From the NCBI GenBank assembly GCA_017871115.1, contig JAFCIZ010000001.1:2089501-2153500 (forward strand): a DNA stretch of 64,000 nucleotides, written 5' to 3'. The first letter of the stretch is position 1, and the number at the start of each line of letters is the position of its first letter. The stretch is from Cunninghamella blakesleeana. Lineage: Eukaryota > Mucoromycota > Mucoromycetes > Mucorales > Cunninghamellaceae. A model generated the notes under the pieces. The model did not search any database, was not told the DNA's origin, and saw only the letters and a program-made list of their open reading frames with translations. A program made the position numbers and the translations under genes. Shown piece by piece: positions 34,091 through 47,756 of this stretch.

Positions 34091-34407
34091 GAAATGTATT
34101 TATAAATATAAATGGCAGTAATAATAATAAAAAAAAAATGAAAGGAAAGGAAAGTAAAAAAAAGGAGAATGATAAAAATTAATAAATATAACCAATTAAA
34201 AAATAGGAATGCTGAAATTATTTTATAAAAATGCATCAAAATTATATTTCCTGTTTCAAACTTTTTTTGTTTTACTGATCCAAAATAATAACAATAACAA
34301 TTAGAAAATAAAGATAATGAGAACAATAAACATAATGGTAACAATCAAACTTTTGATTAAGTAATATACGAGTAGTTGTCCAGTTTATTTTTATTGCTAA
34401 TAAAAAT
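34091..34407. other. promoter region of the F-box gene and 3' flank of the DUF3020 gene
   Basis: 317 bp, with both neighbouring genes on the minus strand. It is AT-rich with poly-A and a run of ATAATAACAATAACAATTAG-type words. The 123-aa frame crossing it (33973-34344, minus) is hydrophobic low-complexity and runs out of frame into the F-box exon; it is rejected. Confidence 0.45.
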
Positions 34408-36194
34408 TCACATAAGTTTCCACTGAGTATTCAACTTCATCAGGGTCATAATTTGTTCCATCGGGTATAACTGATTGGGATGTTGAGGGATAGTATTATT
34501 CATATCATCTGCTACGGTAGGTGAAATTGAAGATAATAAATTTTCTTGTTCCATGTTAGAGTCTATTACTGCAGCCTGCTGAAGAGTTGATATTAATAAT
34601 GTTGATAAACTTGCATTACTATGCTGATTACTACTGATGGAAGTTGAAGAAACTGGGTTATAAATATTATCAATGTTTGCTTTAGCATGCTCGATAGAAG
34701 TATTAATTGATTCAGGCGGTGACGGAGACAAGGATGAAGAGACAGAGGATAGTGATGGTGATGACACTGAAGATGATAAAAAGCTTAATATTGGTTCTGC
34801 AATAGGTGAGTTAGCTTGGGTAGAAGGATCATGGTCTTTATTACTAGTAGATTCGGTGACTTGTAAATCAGATTTTCCTAATTTTTCAGAGATATCCTGT
34901 TCAGTTGGTTGGTATTGTTGTAGTTGTTGTAAAAAATCTGCTACTTGATGTGATAGTGATTGTTCATTTTCAGTTCCATTTTTTATAGTTGATTCCATTA
35001 ATCGCATTCCTTCCACAAATTTAAATGCAGATGCCGGTGACATTGTTTCCAAGTTATTAAGTACCATGGATAAATATGCATCTTGTAAAATTGGTAAATG
35101 ACCAGCAGATGAATGTGGAGAAGAAGATGATGAAGAAGAAGAATTACTAGTACTAGTCATGTTTCCATTTGATTTTGAATGATTTGCTGATACAACGTTA
35201 TTCACTGCATATTTTCGTCGCTCTTTTTCTTTTCTTTTATATTGTCGTCTATTAAATTCATTTTCAATCCATAATTGCTTTACTTCGCTTTGCTCTTTAC
35301 CAAATAATTTAAGGGCACGTTTATTAACTCTGCATCTTAAATCATTATCTTTATCTGTTTATAAAATAATATAAAGAAATAGGTATATGCGTTAGAAAAG
35401 GAATACATATTTATAGATTATATCCTTTGTTGTATATTGTATATACATACTTCTTTCTTCATTTTGTTCTCGCCATCTTTTTTTTCTTTCCCTATTATCA
35501 GCTCGGACCTATACATATGTACATATATACATATAAATAAATATTGAATACAGTCATATAATTAGTATTAATATTGGTAAATTGTGAAATACATGATTGT
35601 TATATATGCATGTATATGCTTTACCTTATGATTTAATATTTCACGTTTTATCATTTCAGCAGTTACTGTATTAGCTTGATTATCAGAAGATTGGCCATTA
35701 GTTTTATTTCTATTAGCAGTTATTGCCGCTAAATAAAATTGAGTTAAAGCTTCAATCTGATTATGATCTATTTGTGATAAAGAAGTGACATTTGGTAATG
35801 GTAATTGATTGGCGTCAAATAGTTTGTTAAAGTTCTTAATATCTTCTTCAGAAATTGATTTGATGACCTCAATAGGTAGTGGCGGTGGTCTTGGTGCAAG
35901 TGTAGGAAGTTCAGAATTATTAGTTTTAGATAAAATACAGTAGTTATTTAAAATATCGATTATATTATTTTTATTATTATTGTCATTTTCTTTTTCTAAT
36001 TGTTTAGGAGGCAATGAAGTGTTTTCGAGTGAATTTTCATTATTGTTGTTATTTTCATTTTCTGTTAGAGTGTCATTTTTATTAACATTTAAAGAAAGAT
36101 TGTTTTTATCAGATGCAGGTCTATTAAGATTTTGAATCAACTCCGTGGAAGCGTCGGGTGGCGATATATCATGATCTACAGGATGTTGTTGCAT
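34408..36194 (-). CDS. DUF3020-domain nuclear protein
   Basis: Three exons (36194-35625, 35508-35451, 35354-34408) give 524 aa. The conserved part is split over the junctions: VRADNRERKKRWREQNEER|NKDNDLRCRVNKRALKLFG, then QLWIENEFNRRQYKRKEKERRK. This basic block is the fungal DUF3020 domain, found in presumed transcription regulators. The joins restore the NKDNDLRCRVNKRA consensus exactly, which supports the splice sites. The N-terminal 190 residues are Asn/Glu/Pro-rich with a P-rich patch (LAPRPPPLPIE), and the C-terminal 300 are Ser-rich with Gln clusters, all likely disordered. DNA binding is plausible from charge but not shown. Confidence 0.8.
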
Positions 36195-37079
36195 TGATTA
36201 TCACAGTATTAGAAAAAAAAAAAAAAAGAAAAAAAAATTATGGTGGCGCAAATTTTTTATTTTTAAAAAATCGGGGTTTTATTTTTTTCAAAGCATAGTA
36301 AGCTTTTAATCCATACATACTTAGTTGAAATTGTAGTTTTGCTTTATTCTACAGTATATGATTGATTAGTTACTTAGTTATAATGATGGTTATAATAAAT
36401 TAATAGAATTGTCTATATTGTATATACGTATCATTGGTTTTAAATAACTAAAAAAAGAATTAATGCACAAGTTTGATATTCGGAGCATAAATTTAAATGT
36501 TTTTAAAACATTAGTTTCCCTTGGTATAGATAAAAAAAAGTTGCAATTAACTTTTTTAAGTACAAGAGTATTTGATTTATATGCATAGTTTTTTTAATAG
36601 CTTTTTATTAAAAAAAAATGGAGGGAGAATTATTTACGTATAAACTACTTTTATAATTTAGTGCTTTTGTTAGTTGTATGAACAAGAAAGTTATTTTTTC
36701 TATATATAAAAAGAAACGTTTTGTCAATATATTTATAACCTTTACTATTTCTTTATTTTGAAAATTTTTAATATTAATATGATAAAAATCAAATGGTTTA
36801 AAATTATTAAAGGATGGCATCATTTATATAAAAGTGGGATTTGGCAAGTATCAAATTTTAATTTTTTATAAAAAAGAGTAAGCATTAATTTTTTTTTGGT
36901 CATGTGCACTGTTTTATAATTTTTCTTTTTTAAGCCGATTTTTTTTTATTTTTCAATTTTTTTCTCTTCCTTTTTCTTTTTAATACTTTTTTCACTGTAT
37001 ATTATTTACCCCTTCTATACTTTTTTTTCTTTCTTTTTTCTTTTTTTTTATTATAATATACCCAAAATAATACAACATA
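36195..37079. promoter_or_regulatory. divergent promoter, DUF3020 gene / ATG2
   Basis: 885 bp between two divergent start codons. A GGCGCAAATTT word at about 36245-36255, of E2F/MCB-like composition, lies near the DUF3020 start. The half toward ATG2 is a long T/CT-rich stretch (36880-37050). The 71-aa frame at 36608-36823 on the minus strand has no family resemblance and is not accepted. Confidence 0.4.
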
Positions 37080-40000
37080 ATGAAAGCTTGGAATTATTTA
37101 TCATCAGGATTTACAAACTTGACAATACCTTCCAACATCCAAAAACGACTATACAAATTCTTATTAAGGAAAGCTATTGGTCAATTCATATCCACTGAAC
37201 TTGATTTAGAGAATTTTGATATTGAACTAGTTAATGGTTCTGTCGAATTAAGAGACCTTGATTTAAATCTAGAGGTAACAATACTTTTTTTTTTTTTTTT
37301 TTTTTTTCTAATAATAATGGTAATACTAATCTATTTTATTATATATGATTACTTACTAATATTCTTTTATATATATATATATATATATATGGATCGGTTA
37401 ATAAATAGACTTTAAATGATTGTTTAGTAGATACACCTTTTATGCTTGTACATGGCCATGTATCAACTATTACAGCACTATTACCTTGGTCTAATTTTTG
37501 GAGTGGAGATATTACTTTAAAGGTACATGGTTTACGTTTAACTTTAAAGCCAATAAACGAGAAACGGGATAAAAAGTGTAAGGTTTTTTTTATGAAATAT
37601 ATATATATATAAAATAAAGTCCTTTTTTATTATAAGAATTAGCTGTAACTGATTCATATATCTTCTTTTTTTTTATTTTCCTTTATATATTTAACAATAA
37701 AAATCAAATTATCTCCTAATTAGCTTTTACAACCGAAGAAGAAGAATCGCCTATAATGTCTTCCTCCCTACACTTTGCAGATGATTTTTTAAAAACAGAA
37801 ATGGAACCTGATCAAAATAAGGAATTATATGAATCAATACAACAATTGCATGAAGCTGAAAAAACAGAAGTAGATTTTGGATTGGAAGGGTTACATGTGC
37901 TTACAAGAGTAATAGATAAAATGTTAGCGAAAGTAAAAGTAGATATTACGGACACAATTATACGTATCATGCACCCGTCAGCTGCTTCACTGGCAGGTGA
38001 TCCACAAAGACTAAATGTTGATAGAGAATATGCTTTGGATATTGAAATACCAAAAATATCCTATTTTGATGAATCCCCTTGCTTTACGGATAAACCAACC
38101 ACTGTATTAACTTCAAAAATGACAGAATCAAGTACCCTTTTACCAAATCCCGGAGGGGATGAAATAATTAAAATTATAATGATTACTTCACCAAAAATAT
38201 GGATGAAATCAATAGATAATAACTATAGTTCAGTACCTACTGCTACTGCTACAAATTCACATGATGATGAAATTATATTAAATAGCAATGATGATGATGA
38301 CACAGGTATATTATCTCAAACAGAATTTTATGAAGCAAGCGAAGGTGATTCTAATATTTTTTATAATAACATTAATACTTCTCCACATTCAAGTTTTATG
38401 AGTGGCTCAGCAACGCCAAGGGCGTACTCATTCCAAAGCTTACCAAACATTAAACCTTATGAAGCTCTTTTATTTACAACAATGAATAAAGAAAATTGGA
38501 TAAGATATAAAACAAAAGCCACCTCACCTTTTGATATTCAGTCCACTACTTCAAATAGTTCTAAATCACCTTCCATGAATAGCATTGATATTTATTTTAG
38601 TCATATTCGCATGATGATCACGCCAAAACAGTTGTCATTTTTATTGGAATTATTTACAGCTATTCCAACAGACTCACCAAGTACAACAACTTCGCCTTCA
38701 GCAAATGAACAACTCTCAAAGAAATCATATTTGGGGAGAGAAGAAATGTTTAGAAATCAGCACAAGCCATCAGGAGTAGACTCTCTTTCACCTCACTCAG
38801 TTTTGAAAGATATAGAATCATATCAACAGCAAATACAGCATCCACATTCTCCCAATGTATCTGTAGGTAATCCACAGGTTGATCCAAAACACCCAATTAC
38901 TTCACCATCACAAATACCTAATCTAAAAATTAAATTGCAAATACCAGTCATTGATATGTATTTATTATATGACGATTCTTTAACATTATCACCTGCTATA
39001 TGGGAATCGACAATAACTCCCCCAACAACAAAAACTAGTCATATAAAATTTTGGATAAATCAATTTATTGTTCGTTTACAATTTTTCCCGCAAAATCAGC
39101 AACTAAATAAGAAAAAGAATATAAATTCAGTAGCTGGTTCTACTTTGCCACACTTTGATAAGCATTTTCAACATACAATACCTCCTTTAAAAAAGCCATC
39201 ATCTTTTGTATTATCTTCCGTTTTAGATGCACGAATACAGTCTATGGGTATGGATGAATGGGTTGCAGAATCACAATACTTTTCTATGATGGCTCAATCA
39301 AATTCAACCTCTTCTACGCCACCATCGTCTATAAGAATGAAATACGATCGCTATAATCCAATTTTGGAATTCACAGACTCAATTTGTAACGATTATAATG
39401 ATAATCATATATTCCCTTCTTATACATCTTCACCAGAATCTTCTAATCCTACTACTCATCGTGAAAATTACACCAAAAGTAAAAAAGATGTTATTAGAAT
39501 CAAAATTGAAAAATATAGCAAATCACACTCTAGCCGATATGATGATGGTAATCAATATATATAAAAATATAGACAAAAGGAAATATATATACATGAAATA
39601 ATATATATACTTACGCTTTATTTTTTTTATTTTTATTTTTTTATTATTTTCAAATATACTTATATTTATAAGGTATATACTATAACCAAGATATTAATGC
39701 TGATATTCAAGCTGTTAAAGTTACATTAGACCCTAAGATCGTGGATAGATTGGAAAATTACGTTTATGCAATTTTAACGAGCCAACAACTTAGTTCTAAA
39801 GCGGATGTCAAGAAAAATGGACAATCAAAGTACATAATATATATCATAGTTTGATAAATTAATATATTAATAATAGCGAATATGTGTATATATGGATTAT
39901 TAATGGGATTATCAATATATTATTTTTAAAATTATTTTTGTTAGTTTTACAGAACAACCTTTAGATCAAAAAATTTATGACGATCTCAACAAAGTGTCCA

Positions 40001-40246
40001 ACGAATATCAACATCACATCCAAGCTAAAGTTAAGTGTTCACTTATACGTTTAGTACTGTACGCTCCAGATATGAGTCAATCTAATACGAGAGATGAATT
40101 TAATGATTTATATCACGGTGATATTCTAAGTGTAGACGTTAAAAAAATTACAGCCAGTTGGAAAAAAGGTAACATTAATTAAAAAATGAAAAAACTAAAC
40201 ATACCAAATAGTGTCCTTTTATTTAATCAGTTAATTTTAATAATAT

Positions 40247-40284
<38 letters not shown>

Positions 40285-43200
40285 TCACTCCATTAGTCAA
40301 ACTGAAAAAATTGCTGTGGATTTGGATAGGATTAATGTCTTTTTAAAATTTGCTAATGGTAATAATAACAATAGTAATAATACTAATAATAAAGGAGAGA
40401 GGTATATAAAAAGAAAGATGAAAAGGGAATCTAACTTAATGTAACACTATTGCATTTATTTAGATAATACATTTAGGTGCTGGTTTACTGCAAAAAGTCG
40501 TGAAAATAATAATCTATCTTCTACTACATCGTTACTACCAAGCATGGAAATTAGCTTACGTTCTTCAACAATGAATGCACCATATACAACTTCGTCATCA
40601 AGATCATGCTTTTTTGGCACGGGCTCAGATATTCCCAATAATTTGTTCGAGCATCTCAGTCGTAATGAATCATTTTATTGTGAGCAAAAAGTTAATGCGC
40701 CGATGGAAGAGCAGGCAGAATCAGCTATGGTTTTTAAACAAAGAACAGTAGAAACATCTGTAATAATAGCTAAAAAACGACCATATATTTTATTTATTTT
40801 ATTTTTCAGTACTAATATTCATTTATATATTATTTTATTTTATTTGTATCTAGACAATCGTTGTTAATTGTCATTTTCCTATCACATATATGTCATTACC
40901 AAAGAAAACATGGGATAAAGTACAGATTATTCAAAATGACCTCTTATTATGGCAGCCTAGGTTTATTAGACATTTAGAACAAAATCAACAAGATAATATG
41001 GATTCAAGTATGGCTGGCTCTATCAATAGTGAATTATTCAATCCACCCTCTTTAAATAGACGTTATTCAGATATCAGTACACATAGTGTCAATCAATTAC
41101 GGGCATCAAGTATATTTAGTCAAAGTTTTGAGCAACTTCATGAACCTCAGTCTATTCAACAAAAATCAAACTTACTTTCTTTAGTCGCCGTAATGAGTGA
41201 AGGTAAATAACATAAAAAAATAAAAATATTATAACAATAAATATATAATTTTAAATGATAGTTTATAATTATATTTTTTCTTTTATATTCTTTACTTTTC
41301 TTTATGACTGTTATTAATGTCAGGCGTTTGGAATTTACAAACAACATCAAAGGATAAAAAGGAAGCAACATATCAGTTGCAATTTTCAGATTTTAGATAC
41401 TTCACGGTTGTCAATCATTTGGGAAAGGTAAAAGATAAAAGATAAAGTAAGAAAAAGTTGTATTTTTTTTAATATTCTTCTTTGTTCATATTTATATTTT
41501 TTGTACATATATTATAGAATGAAAATATAACAACACTTGATATTGAAAATTTATCTCTTGATGATATCACAGATGCTGCACATAAAATACCTCTCATTAA
41601 CAAAGCCCTTCCAAAATCATTAATTGTAAATATCAAAATATATAAATAAAAATAATAAAAATGATTTTTATATTTTTTTTTTTATTAACATTCATATTTT
41701 TCCTCCTTTCTCTTTATTTGTTTTTAATTTTAGCCAAAGCGAAATACATCCATGGTATCAATTTTATCACGTCTTACTTCTATCCCAGAACTGAATAAAC
41801 AAAATAAATTGACCAGTGTGGTAGCATGCAATATATGTTGGCGATTTTCTCCTGACGTTACATTTTTAGATAATTTAATTGGATTTCAAAAAGCTCCAGA
41901 AGATGTAAGTTATATAGATGTACAAAAGAAAATAAATAAAAAAATCTAATTGGTATTTTACTAATATACTGTAAGCTAATTTTTATTTTTTTTTCATGTG
42001 ATTAATTATAGTTGGTATTTATTGACCCTCCTACACAATATATCAAAGTATTTGCACACGTTCTTGATACTGCTTTAGACTATAAGCCTTTAAATATTCC
42101 ATCTCGTGCTGTTGTTGTAATTGATAATCTTCAGGTAATTTTTTTCTTATTTTATTTTATTTTATTTATTTTTATTATTAATTTATTTTAACAAACTATA
42201 TTTAGGTTATCACTGATATTCTTGCAGGTAGACCGTTACTAGATGTAAAAACATTTATTTTAAATGTAGATGTATTACTTGCTGATAATGTGGACGATAT
42301 GAACGAAAATACTTTACAGCAAATGAATACAAAACCATGGGATCCAAGAAGATATTGGCTAAAAGCCGGTATGTCTAGTGTTCTTACTTCGCGTAATTTG
42401 GATACACAGGTCAAAATCAAGTTAGACGATATGGCCCTTGCACCATCTATAGATGTAGCGATTTTAAATGATATACTCACTCTAGAAGGATGTGCTGATT
42501 CCTTCCAATCTCTACTTAATTTTATGAATTATGTTGCTAATGATGGAGATAAACTATTTCCAAAAAAACAGCAACCTAATGTAGAAAATGATAAACGAAA
42601 AGAGCAGTCAACTAATAAAACACATAGTTCATCACAGATAACAAAAGAAGATATGCTAGCCAGCTTAGATGAAAATGCTTTTGGAAATAGAATTAGGCAA
42701 CAGCAACAGTCAAAAACACAGCCATCTTCATCCATGTCAACATCACAGCTAACTTTATCTTCAGATTTAAATTTAGTTGAAGGGTTTTATTTAGGATCAG
42801 ACTCTACAGCAACATTATCTTCATCAAGAAAAAATATGTTACGACCTAATAAACCATTACGTAAACACTATTACCAACCTCATCGTCATTATCAAAAGTC
42901 AACTGAAGATATTATTCGTGTCCTTATACCTGATGTACAAGAATTAGATATAATAGAAAATTTTTATTCTGTAAACCAAAAGAAAGAAAGAAGACAACCA
43001 ATAGTTGATACTCGCCATTCATTGTTCTCAGTTAGAATAAGAGATGTTGATATTATTTGGAAATTGTATAGTGGCTATGACTGGTCATATATTCGTTCAA
43101 GTTTAAATTCCCCTGTCACTTCATTTGCAACTAATACTCCAAATCACCCTCGCCGACCTTCAAATGAACCATCATCCTCTTTTAATAATAATAAACCTAA

Positions 43201-44811
43201 CTCACGGCCATCTTCTATGTATTCAAGTTCATTTAATAATAATAGTGGGGATTCACTTTCTAAGACTGAACTAGGTACATCTCTTAATAGGCCATCATCC
43301 TTTACTGAAAGAACACTGTCAGCATCAAAGAATATTCACCCATCACCACCACCACCTCACACAACAGTATCATTAGATCGTAGAAGTAGTAATGCAGTGC
43401 ATTACCATCAACAACAACATGAAGTTGGATCCCATAATAGCTCAGACGATTTTCATTTTTCATCACCTAGTAGCTTTGAAAGCCGCCATTCATTCTCACA
43501 AACAACACCATCACCACTTCATCGACGTAAAACTCTTTATAATCGTGTAGGTCTGCCAGAAATAGAACTAAGAATAGAGGGTATTTGTTTAGAGCTAGAT
43601 ATTATGGCCCCTGAAGAACAAACTTGTTTGCATGCTCATCTTGCAATTAAAGATTTAGAAATTGTGGATAATATTAAAACATCATCATGGGATACGCTAT
43701 TAGGCTATATGCGTTCTGATTCTCCATCTAAACCACCTCGTGAAACTGGCTCTGATATGATTACTATTGATGTTGTAGGCATAAAACCGATCAAAGATGA
43801 TGAAACTCTGGAATACAGGCTTAAAGTCAGTGTTTTACCTTTACGGTTTTATGTAGATCAAGACGCTTTAAATTTTTTGGTACAATTTTTTTCTTTCAAT
43901 CAATCATTACTTCACTCAACAGCAGGTGCCGATATAGCTTCATCCGATAATGTACATTCTCCCTCTGGGATCGATGACCACAATAATAATAAAAAGCCAG
44001 ATAATGATTTATTTTTTCGTAAGTTAATAATATATATATATATTAAAAAAAGTAGTGGATAAAAATCCATATTAAAAAATTAAATTAATTCTAAACCTCG
44101 ATTATTTTTTATTTATTTTATTATGTAGAACATGTTGAGATTCACCCTCTTCATCTCAAAATCGATTATAAACCAAAGTATATTAATTATGATAATATTA
44201 AAGAAGGACAATTTGCAGAATTAGTAAATTTATTTAGACTTGAAGATGCAAAACTAAATCTTAGTGCGGTTAAGCTTACGGGTATTAAAGGGATTTCAAA
44301 ATTATTGGATAGACTCGGAAAAGAATGGTTACCACATATAAAAAATACACAAATCCCGGGAATGGTTTCTGGTATATCTCCTATTCGATCAGTAGTCAAT
44401 CTAGGTAGTGGTGTAGCTAATCTAGTTATTTTACCAATTCAACAATATAGAAAGGATGGTCGTATTATTAAAGGAATACAAAAAGGGACACAATCTTTTG
44501 CAAAAACAACAGCCATGGAACTTATCAAGCTTAGTGCAAGGTTAGCTTTAGGAACACAAGTTATCTTGGAACATGCTGATGGTCTATTATCATATGGCAA
44601 TACAACTAATACTAATACTACTAATACAGCAGCAACGGCGTCACCATCAGTATTAGGGTTAGGATTAAGAAATTATAATGATATTGGAAATGAAACAAAA
44701 GATGGAATAGTTTCTTCTTCTATATCTCCTCTTTCAACTGTTATAGGCAGTCGTACAAACGATGATATGGTACTTATTATTACAGATAAAAACATAGAGC
44801 AAGATGAATAA
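37080..44811 (+). CDS. ATG2: autophagy-related lipid-transfer protein ATG2
   Basis: Fourteen exons join in frame to about 2106 aa: 37080-37274, 37409-37577, 37724-39547, 39673-39829, 39945-40168, 40284-40401, 40477-40759, 40854-41202, 41324-41427, 41518-41625, 41734-41904, 42012-42134, 42206-44018, 44129-44811. The N-terminal chorein region (LLRKAIGQFISTELDLENFDI, VNGSVELRDLDLNLE|TLNDCLV, ITALLPWSNFWSGDITLKVHGL) and the C-terminal ATG2 block (MVSGISPIRSVVNLGSG, VILPIQQYRKDGRIIKGIQK, FAKTTAMELIKL, LALGTQVILEHAD) are diagnostic. ATG2 bridges the ER and the phagophore edge and transfers lipids with Atg9 and Atg18. Exons 3 and 13 are very long and carry Ser/Asn/Pro-rich disordered inserts between conserved segments. 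Confidence 0.95.
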
Positions 44812-45210
44812 TACAGACAGCAACAACAAAAAAAGAAAAAACAGCAGTATATATATAAATATTATGCACTTAATATTCTTAAAATTATTTTATTACCATT
44901 ACTACATGTCATTGTTTTTATATTTTATTCTATTTATTACTATTATTACACTCAATAACACTAATTTTATTATTGACACTTCTATTTGCTTGTAATATTA
45001 ATTATATATATATATATATATATATAATTATATATTTATAGAATTTATATTATAATATATTATGTAATATAAGACATACACTGTTTTATATTAAAATGTA
45101 TCTATTTATTTTTTTACTTTCTATTAATTAATTGATATTAAAATTATTTTATTCTTTTACTTTTATAATTAATTTCATTTATATTATTTACTAGAGTATG
45201 GTGTTTGATG

Positions 45211-45245
<35 letters not shown>

Positions 45246-45260
45246 TAATGATAATAATAA
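44812..45260. other. convergent intergenic region
   Basis: 449 bp between the ATG2 stop (+) and the YTP1-like stop (-). It holds (TA)n runs at 45003-45025 and about 45215-45240 and many TATAAT/AATAAT words. Only 3' UTR signals are expected. Confidence 0.6.
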
Positions 45261-47205
45261 TTAAACGTGGAATGAACTATTGGCTCTATTGGTATGTTTA
45301 AGTTCAACAATTTCAGCATCATCGTCATGTAAAAAATCGTCTAATACATCATTCACTTCGTCTTCATCATCATCATCATGTCCTCTGTTGTTATTAATGT
45401 TAGACCCGTTATTTAATTCTGTATATTCCCCTTTTGATCCATAGTTTGTCAATTTTTCCCATAGAGCGATTAAAAGATAAGCATACATAAATATGAATAA
45501 TCCGAATGATAATAAAATATTACTATATGAGCTGATATCGACCATTATACTATTTAAAAGCATTAATTGTTCTTCTGTTGCTCCCATAAACAATAATCCT
45601 GATAATGTTAATGTCTATTTATATACCAAAAAAAAATAAAAAATAAAAAAATAGTTATTAACTATATATTCAAAACAGAAAAATTATGGTTTTATTCTTC
45701 CTATTTATTTTTTATTTTTTTTACCAAAGGAGGAATATATTGCCAAGGAGATATAGTTGGTTCATTTTGTTTCCATACAAAGCATATTTCAATGATACGA
45801 CTTAATCCACCAGCCATTAACATATATCCAAAATAAGAATGAATTTGACCACTATTGGGTACATGTTGAGCATGGCCTTGGAAAGCTACTGCTGTTAAAA
45901 TGATAAGAATTGATGGTACAACAGTTCTCTTTCCATTTCGACTTAAAATAATACCCAACAAGCCAGCAACCCACCAAATAATTCCCATTGAAGTATGTTG
46001 ATAATCTCCATGATTCCAAGGCTGCCCCCATCTATTTGTATATATATATATATATATACATATATATATAATTAAAAAAAAATTAGTTATATTCTTTTAA
46101 ATATAAATAAAAATGGAAAATATTATTTATTTAGTTGATTATTATTTTTAATATTACCTATGCTCTGTAAATGTATTGACAATACCCCATATCATGATAA
46201 CCCAACTATCATACCATTCAGGGCTTTTTCCTTGCCTTAATAACCATGGTCCACCTACACGTAAGAAAAGTAATAAAATAATACCATATGCAACAAAGGA
46301 TGACCCCATAATAAAGTGAGCTAAGCATTGTCCAGTATGATCTAAAATAAATAAACATATACGCTTAGAATATCAATAAAAAGAATAAAAACTGATACAT
46401 CCATATTTTTATTTTTATTGTTTTTATTACTATATATAAATAAACATATATATATATATATACATACCTCCATAACAAAAACCAAGACTTGCTATGACAC
46501 CTAATACAATTTGCACATAACCAATGACAGGAAGCGATATACCTAATGTTTTATGAACAAGAACAACCCATTTCCTTATACGACCATGGATCCCCCTTTC
46601 TATATGTAACTTTAAATAAACGCCTATAATTAGTTGAAGACAAATATCCCAAATAACTATACTAGCAAACCATCGATGAGCAATGTGTGGTTCCTAAATG
46701 TAAAAGAGGAAGGGAAAAAGAAGGAATGTCCATAAAAGGAGAATAAATATATATAACTATTCATAATATCTCTCTTTTTTTATATTTTATTTTTACTTAC
46801 ATAGTTTCGGCCACTATGAGCATGAGCTAAAAAATAACCGACAACAAATATTGAAGTAGCCAAAACTTGAACAGGAACATGCCATTTATTTTTTGCAAGA
46901 CCTAATACCATTCCTATTGGGTATAAAAATCCAAAGGCTATATATATATATATAGTTTTGTGTTATTATATTATGTGTAACTCTTATTTTATTTTATTCG
47001 TTGTCTATTTTATTTTTTTTATTGTATTAAATATGTATATACCTACTACCATACTGAATATATGTAATATCATTATTGTACCAAGTGGTTCGGAAGTGGC
47101 TGCATATTCTGTAAATAATGAAGGATCTAAATCATGACTATGCCCATGACCTTCCGAAGAAGGCGGTGGAGATGGAGGTGAAGCTTGATGTTGATGCTCA
47201 TCCAT
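45261..47205 (-). CDS. YTP1-like multispan membrane protein (DUF2427 + Ytp1 C-terminal domain)
   Basis: Six exons (47205-47043, 46937-46801, 46693-46468, 46341-46158, 46031-45725, 45614-45261) give 456 aa. A His-rich N-terminus (DEHQHQ, GHGHSHD) precedes about ten hydrophobic segments. Cytochrome b561-like spacing of His residues is seen in LAHAHSGRNYEPHIAHRWF, LVHKTLGISLPVIGYVQ and GDHTGQCLAHFIMG, followed by the Ytp1 block WGQPWNHGDYQHTSMGIIWW, GHAQHVP and LHGYFG-like IHSYFGYML. The tail is Asp/Glu-rich. Members are fungal and resemble mitochondrial electron-transport proteins, but their function is unknown. A T29 tract on the coding strand lies a few bases 5' of the ATG. Confidence 0.88.
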
Positions 47206-47210
47206 CGTAC

Positions 47211-47242
<32 letters not shown>

Positions 47243-47756
47243 AAAGAAAGATAAGAGAGGGGAAAAAAATAAAATAAAATGGAATAAATTTTTTAAAAAA
47301 AATGATCAAAAATTTTAAAGGCCGATGTATTTTATTACAATAAAAATAATAGAATATAATGACTAGTATATATGAATAACAAATCTTTATATTATTTTTA
47401 TGTTTGTTTTCATTTTACAAACTCTACATAATCTTTATTAATTTAGCACAGAAATAATACTTTTGTTATCATATGGAGAAAGCAAAAAAAAAAAAAAACG
47501 GAGTTTAAAAATTTAAATGGGAACCTGAACCATTTTTTTAATTTCTTTCTTTTTTTCTCTACCTTTTTTTTCTCTAGTCGATTTTTATTCTATTTTTTAC
47601 TATTATAATTGATTATTATCATTCCTACCATTTCATCACTTATAAATTGATCACTAAACACTCGTCAATAATTCTTTATTAATTGTTACTGAAATAAAAA
47701 AATAAAAATAAAAAAAAAAGAAAAAGAAACAGCTTATAGAGAGAGAGATTAAAACA
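47206..47756. promoter_or_regulatory. divergent promoter, YTP1-like / alpha-arrestin
   Basis: 551 bp between two divergent start codons. It includes an uninterrupted A29 at 47211-47239 next to the YTP1-like start, an A14 near 47485 and an A/G-rich leader (AAAAAGAAAAAGAAACAGCTTATAGAGAGAGAG) before the arrestin ATG. No ORF is supported. Confidence 0.4.

Noticed and set aside
34673..34948. Acidic 91-aa frame antisense to the DUF3020 gene
   Set aside because: It is the reverse of Ser codons (TCA/TCT giving GAT/GAA/GGT); the sense frame carries the conserved domain and splice continuity.
47118..47318. Frames on both strands running through the A29 tract
   Set aside because: Poly-Lys/poly-Phe artefacts of the homopolymer beside the YTP1-like start.
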